Assembly: GCA_026018925.1 (NCBI GenBank)
Contig: JAKSZU010000018.1
Coordinates: 29,636,452-29,700,451 of the forward strand
Source of the DNA: Tupaia tana
Lineage: Eukaryota; Chordata; Mammalia; Scandentia; Tupaiidae
Direction of reading: 5' to 3'
Length of the DNA: 64,000 bases
In this document: in pieces, positions 60,050 through 64,000 of the stretch
Layout: each line of letters opens with the position of its first letter
Position numbering within the stretch: the first letter of the stretch is position 1
Position numbers and translations under genes: made by a program
Notes under the pieces: model-generated
Told to the model about the DNA's origin: nothing
What the model saw: the letters and a program-made list of their open reading frames with translations, nothing else
The model's database searches: none

Positions 60050-60315
60050 TTTTTCCTTTTTTTAATTTTTTGAAATTTGCCAGAGGGCATGTGCGCTTGG
60101 AAAGAGAGTGAGTGAGAGAGAAAGTGAGAAAGCATTCCTCGTGGGCGACAGTCACACCACACACTGCAATCTCTCTCCATTTCTCTCTCTTTTTGGAATT
60201 CTGGGCATGCGCTCACATGCACCCTGTGTGTTTTTCAAGGGATCCAGGACTCAAACTGCACAGTAGGCCGTGTGGAATCCAGTCACCTTAGCCACCACAC
60301 CACCAGCTGACCCAG
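60050..60315 (-). mobile_element. Old SINE-A
   Basis: TTTGCCAGAGGGCATGTGCG to CACCACCAGCTGACCC. Confidence 0.78.
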
Positions 60316-60319
60316 GGTA

Positions 60320-60830
60320 CTCAGTTTCTAATGAGCCTCGAGCTGAGTCTGAGGTTGCCCAGTACCTGAAAAGCAAGAGCTAGTCTTCACGATGTCTAAG
60401 TTTGAATGCACTGAAATTCATAAGCATTTTGCAAAATTAAATGTTACCCACAGGGAGGGGAAGGCATATATTGTCATATTTCAGGGAAACATGAAAAATT
60501 TTTTTTTCCCTTTATATTCCATACAATCTTTATTTTTCCCCATCAGGCATGGTATTGGCCATATTTTTGGTAATGGTAAATTTTCTGGCTGTGCTTAGAT
60601 TCAGAGAAAATAATGTTTCTTTGTATAACTTTGAAATTGATACAGTACCTTCTGCGGTCTCCTTCATTTCTCTTTAAATCAGCTGGATTTAACTGGCAGG
60701 ATGGAGAAGGGAGGGGAACTGTTTTTTATGAGTAGGCCAAACACTGCACAGGCAGCTGTAGGGCTAATGGGCTATATTTGCCATCCTTTCTTGAGGTGCC
60801 ATTGTCCTTGGATAGCTCTCTCTTTTGCTT
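60320..60830. other. PSME3IP1 AT-AC intron, 3' part
   Basis: No repeat recognised; it leads into the branch site at 60,839. Confidence 0.4.
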
Positions 60831-60856
60831 AGTTTGACCCTTAACCTGTAACTCAC

Positions 60857-60990
60857 AGTAATCTCAACAAGGTTGGAATTTCTTCAGAAAACAAGAAGGA
60901 AGTGGAGAAGAAACTGACTGTGAAACCCATGGAAACCAAGAACAAGTTCTCCCAGGCCAAGCTGTTGGCAGGAGCCGTGAAGCATAAGAG
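60857..60990 (+). CDS. PSME3IP1: PSME3IP1 coding exon 5
   Basis: This 134-nt exon encodes about residues 117-160 plus two bases of a Ser codon: [20 protein letters not shown], then [24 protein letters not shown]. The acceptor is the AC of a U12-type intron and the donor is AAGAG|GTCAGC. The first residue is Ser where I recall Asn in human. The next human exon (SESGNSVKRLK) was not found before 64,000. Confidence 0.93.
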
Positions 60991-61137
60991 GTCAGCCAGC
61001 ACTCTCACAACTTAGATCTCCCTCCAGCCGTGCGCTCTGAAGCGGCACTGGTGAGGTAGCCAGTGAAATTCCTTGATGTGCTCACCTTTTTCTTCCCTTC
61101 CAGATTTGGCATCTCTGTAGCCTTTGACCCTTGTCTC

Positions 61138-61370
61138 TGGTCATTCATTCAACAAACATAACAATAGCTTCTTTTCATCAGGTACCTGCCATGGGGCAGG
61201 CATCACGTTAAGTGCTTCCATTGCATAATCTCAGTCCTTTCAACAAACCTGTGGAGTACACATGAGTATGATCCCTGTTTGACAGATGAGAAGAGGAAGA
61301 CTGAGAGATTAAGAACCTTCTCCAAGGTCATTCAGTGAAAGAGCTGGAGTTCAATATTTAAGCATCTGTG
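61138..61370 (+). mobile_element. MIR
   Basis: CAGGCATCACGTTAAGTGCT, TTTGACAGATGAGAAGAGG and CTCCAAGGTCATTCAGTG. Confidence 0.72.
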
Positions 61371-61374
61371 TTTC

Positions 61375-62165
61375 TAGACAAATAAGCAAGTCCAGTCCTG
61401 TGAAAGGATTTGTGTGGGGTGTAAGGAGAGCAAGGAGGAGGAATGTAGCTGCCTGGAATGTAGCTGTGCTTCTGTTGGGAAGTCAGAGAAGGCATTAAAG
61501 ATGCTGATCAGGTAGGCAGCTAGGGCTTGGACAGTCAAGGGAGAGAACATCCCAGGCAGACTGCTGTGACAGGGTTCCTGACCTGGCTGTGGCTCTGTTT
61601 GACAGGTGTGGGAGTGGTGTACTACCTAAGGTTTTGATAAGTTCTTTGTTCTGTCTGTTTTTTCCTTCCCAAGTCCTAAAAATGGCACCAGAGTGATGAG
61701 TCCAGTCATTTCAGTTTGACCAACCAGATCGTGAACAAAAGGATGATAGGTTGAAGCGCAGCCTATCAGGAAAATCAATACGCTTTGCTGGTAGTCAGTC
61801 ACGTTGAAGGGAGTGCATTAATGCAGTCTTGTGGTTTGAGTCACTGTCCATCTGCTGCAGGTGTTCACAGGACCATTGCCTCCATCTTAGAAGAGGCCAT
61901 TGTGGTGCATCAACAGAGAGAGGGGAGGAGTAGCCCGAAAAGGGCCATTACCAAGCCATGAATTATTTCTCTCAGGTTCTCACCTAAGCTTTCCCTGGGC
62001 TCAGTGTCTTCCAGGATTCAGACCTGGGTCAGTTTTGCTGGACCGTTCCAAGCAAGGGCTGTCCAGGTTGGCAGTCAGTTACCTCTCGACAGTGCGCTTG
62101 CTGTGGCAGAATTGGTGTTATAACTCTCTTCTTTACTTAGTCCTAGCTCACGGTTGACAGGGCTT
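61375..62165. other. PSME3IP1 intron 5, unique sequence
   Basis: No coding exon or repeat recognised; the stretch is GC-richer than neighbouring introns. Confidence 0.4.
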
Positions 62166-62168
62166 TGT

Positions 62169-62425
62169 AGGGGCCAGCAGTTGGCATGGTAGTTAAGGCA
62201 CTGGATTCCCACATAGCTAACCGTAGATTGAGTCCTAGACCTGGTAACTTAAAAATCACTCTGGGGACTAGTACATACATGTGTGTCCAAAATCCCAAGA
62301 GGAGAGTGGAGGAGAAGGGATTGCAGTGTGGCCATCCCTCCCCGGGGTGGTGAATTCTCACTTTCCCTCTCTCTATCTTCTCTCTGATGAATGCACACGC
62401 CCTATGGCAAAAACTTACAAGGGGG
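62169..62425 (+). mobile_element. Old SINE-A
   Basis: GGGGCCAGCAGTTGGCATGG to GCCCTATGGCAAAAACTTAC. Confidence 0.86.
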
Positions 62426-62534
62426 GAGGGGGCTCTGTATCAGTTTGTTTGATGACCTTATGTTACTTTTTTTGGACTATGAAGCTACATCTTTTAATGT
62501 TGCTTTGTGATAAATTACTTTCCTAGGGCAAAAG

Positions 62535-62652
62535 TTCCTCATCTACCCAGCCCTGCGTTTATTAGAGTCACTTGGGGATTTGTTAATAATATGGATTCCC
62601 AGGCCTCATACTAATTCTGGTTCAGTAAGTTTGGAGTGAGGTCTGGGAATCT
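62535..62652 (+). mobile_element. MER5A-type hAT element
   Basis: TAGAGTCACTTGGGGATTTG, ATATGGATTCCCAGGCCTCA and AGTTTGGAGTGAGGTCTGGG. Confidence 0.72.
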
Positions 62653-62882
62653 TTTTTTTTTTTTTAATGATAATGTGTGTATGTGCATGGGTGGGAATGA
62701 GGTAGGGAGAAAGCCTCCCTGATAAGATCTTTCTCTAACCCTCCAGCTCTCCATGATTTGGGGCACATGCAATCCTAGTGTTTTCAGGCTGTCCATCCCA
62801 GTGATGCAAACCTGTGCTCAGCTATGTGAGTTTCAGCACTGTAGTCCAGTCTGCTATGTAGTGGGCCACCTAGCTAGTCTGA
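62653..62882 (-). mobile_element. SINE-C or other old tRNA-type SINE
   Basis: CCTCCCTGATAAGATCTTTC, CCTGTGCTCAGCTATGTGAG and GTAGTCCAGTCTGCTATG. It inserted at the MER5A end. Confidence 0.55.
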
Positions 62883-62908
62883 GAGTCTTAAAGTTCCATA
62901 GTTCATCC

Positions 62909-63180
62909 TTTTTTTTTTTTTTTTTTTTTGTAGAGGTTTTTGCTATAGGGTGTGTGCGCTCGCCAGACAGACAGAGAGAGACAGAGAGATAGAAAGCAAG
63001 AAATCACCCCCCAGGGGGATGGCCACGCCGCAATCCCTTCTCCTCCATTCTCCTCTCGGGATCTTGGGCACGTACGCACACGTGCCCGGCATGAGTTTAA
63101 GCCACCGGGTCCAGGACTTGAACTGCGGTCGACTACGTGGGAGTCCAGCGACATAGCCATTATGCTAACTGCTGGTCCCA
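62909..63180 (-). mobile_element. SINE-A, young
   Basis: The TSD AGTTCCATAGTTCAT is exact. Confidence 0.94.
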
Positions 63181-63307
63181 GTTCCATAGTTCATTATAAT
63201 GACTGGTGAGAATCTGGAAGCCACTTACATGTGTATGTTATGAAGTATAAAAACACAAGCACCTATTTCATACCTTCTTCAAAGGAATAGTCATTGGTTT
63301 CTTTAAG

Positions 63308-63517
63308 TTTATTTTTTTTATTTTCATTTAGGTATGTTTAGTTTGCTACAGGGCATGTTGGGGGTGGGGTGGAGAGAAAGTGAGAAATCACCTCCCGGCG
63401 AGATGGGCACACATACGTACATGAGATGTATTTCAATCTTCCAGATCTGGTACTTAAATGACATAGTCAGCCGTGTGGCTCTAGTCACCTTAACCACTAC
63501 ATCACGTGATTGGCCCC
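63308..63517 (-). mobile_element. Old SINE-A, internally deleted
   Basis: AGTTTGCTACAGGGCATGTT to CACGTGATTGGCCCC. Confidence 0.72.
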
Positions 63518-63669
63518 TTGAGATTTATTCTTTTATTTATTGCTATAAACAATTGTCAGATACCTACCTCATTAATATTCAGCCATTCTTTTCAGTTATA
63601 GATATATAAAGTTATATATTTCCTCAGTTTCTATTATATACAAATTTTGTATTTTCTCAAGTACTTTTT

Positions 63670-63862
63670 CCAAGATTTATTAATTGGTTAATTTATTTGT
63701 TGAGAGTGAGAAACAGAGACAGGTACCCCCAACAAGGTCTTCACAGCATGATCCACCCCCAACTGCTGTGTACAGGGAGACTGGGATGTGAACCTAGGGC
63801 CTTCCTCTGTGTTGTCAGCATAGCAGAGCATTGTATTACCACTGCGCTATCACAACTGGCTT
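63670..63862 (-). mobile_element. SINE-C
   Basis: TACCCCCAACAAGGTCTTCA, GAACCTAGGGCCTTCC and ACCACTGCGCTATCACAAC. Confidence 0.75.
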
Positions 63863-63891
63863 CCTTAAGTCTTTTAAAATATCTATTAGGC

Positions 63892-64000
63892 TTTCTTTTT
63901 TTTTTTTTGAGAGGTTTTTGCTATAGGACACGTGCGCTTGCCAGACAGACAGAGAGACACATAGAGACAGAAAGCGAGAAATCACCCCCCAGGAGGGATG
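63892..64000 (-). mobile_element. SINE-A, cut by the window edge
   Basis: Poly-T, GAGAGGTTTTTGCTATAGG and the body as far as the G-rich segment. The head lies outside. Confidence 0.9.

Larger units (their letters stand above)
54215..60856 (+). other. PSME3IP1: U12-type AT-AC intron of PSME3IP1
   Basis: The 5' end is ATATCCTTT (54,215-54,223), a full match to the minor-spliceosome consensus. The 3' side has CCTTAAC at 60,839-60,845, the U12 branch-site core, with the branch A about 12 nt from the terminal AC at 60,855-60,856. Splicing AT-AC joins AGA to AGTAATCTC in frame (YR-SNLNKVG). Using the AG two bases later would shift the frame into an immediate TAA. The 6.6-kb length comes largely from SINE and L2 insertions. 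Confidence 0.88.
38200..64000 (+). other. PSME3IP1: PSME3IP1 locus, 5' part (gene continues past 64,000)
   Basis: PSME3IP1 (FAM192A, NIP30, PIP30) is a nuclear partner of the proteasome activator PA28-gamma (PSME3) and affects its association with the 20S proteasome (established knowledge). Four coding exons here join in frame to give 160 residues of the N-terminal NIP30 domain. This domain is strongly charged, rich in E, K, R and Q, and likely forms long helices or coiled coil. The human protein is about 254 residues. Its C-terminal acidic, serine-rich part, which binds PA28-gamma, would start with the Ser codon split at 60,990 and lies to the right of the window. Intron 1 is about 13.9 kb. 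Confidence 0.93.

Noticed and set aside
61672-61760. A possible PSME3IP1 exon 6 after CTTCCCAAG near 61,672
   Set aside because: The translation does not give the expected SESGNSVKRLK sequence in any frame; the real exon must lie beyond 64,000.

Overview
This is nuclear DNA from a placental mammal. It holds parts of two divergently transcribed protein-coding genes sharing a CpG-island promoter, in a locus packed with SINEs. RSPRY1 runs leftward (minus strand). Its first exon should lie in the island near 37.5-37.9 kb, and coding exons 2-10 lie between 20,493 and 3,842. They encode residues 1-387 of a protein of about 576, ending inside the SPRY domain; the rest of SPRY and the RING lie beyond position 1. 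PSME3IP1 (FAM192A/NIP30/PIP30) runs rightward. Its non-coding exon 1 probably ends at 38,423, and coding exons 2-5 lie between 52,299 and 60,990. They encode the first 160 residues plus part of a codon; the last part of the gene lies beyond 64,000. All 13 coding exons join in frame at recognisable splice sites. One intron (54,215-60,856) has the signals of a U12-type AT-AC intron. From memory, the head-to-head RSPRY1/PSME3IP1 order matches human chromosome 16q13.

Most of the remainder is interspersed repeat. I use these names. SINE-A is about 270-290 bp: a tRNA-like head with A box TAGCGTAATGG and B box GGTTCGAGTCC, a GC-rich body, a CT-rich stretch, CTATAGCAAAAACCTCTC, then poly-A. 'Old A' means diverged A-like copies. 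SINE-B is about 150 bp: the A-type head joined directly to the CT-rich stretch, ending in an AT-rich tail. SINE-C is about 190 bp, with a different head and a tail near GACCCTGTTGGGGGTACCT. Two diverged composites (16,268 and 31,127) join a tRNA-like head to a 7SL/Alu-like tail, and one 7SL-like fragment lies at 1,129. Many SINE-A copies keep CpGs and near-perfect target-site duplications, so the family was active recently. Older layers include MIR, L2, MER5-type, MER20, L1M and two short mariner-type elements.

Organism: 7SL-derived SINEs are confined to Euarchontoglires. The absence of Alu and B1 arrays, with a dominant tRNA-derived SINE and tRNA/7SL composites, fits a tree shrew (Tupaia) best. 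That is inference, not a match I could run.

No CRISPR array, tRNA gene, recognisable LTR element or third gene was seen. The most unusual items are: the predicted AT-AC intron; a second, strong-context ATG in RSPRY1 giving a myristoylation-type N-terminus; an 81-bp copy of RSPRY1 exon 5 placed upstream of the real exon; a 142-bp inverted copy of intronic DNA inside a SINE; and three SINE-B copies stacked at one target site.
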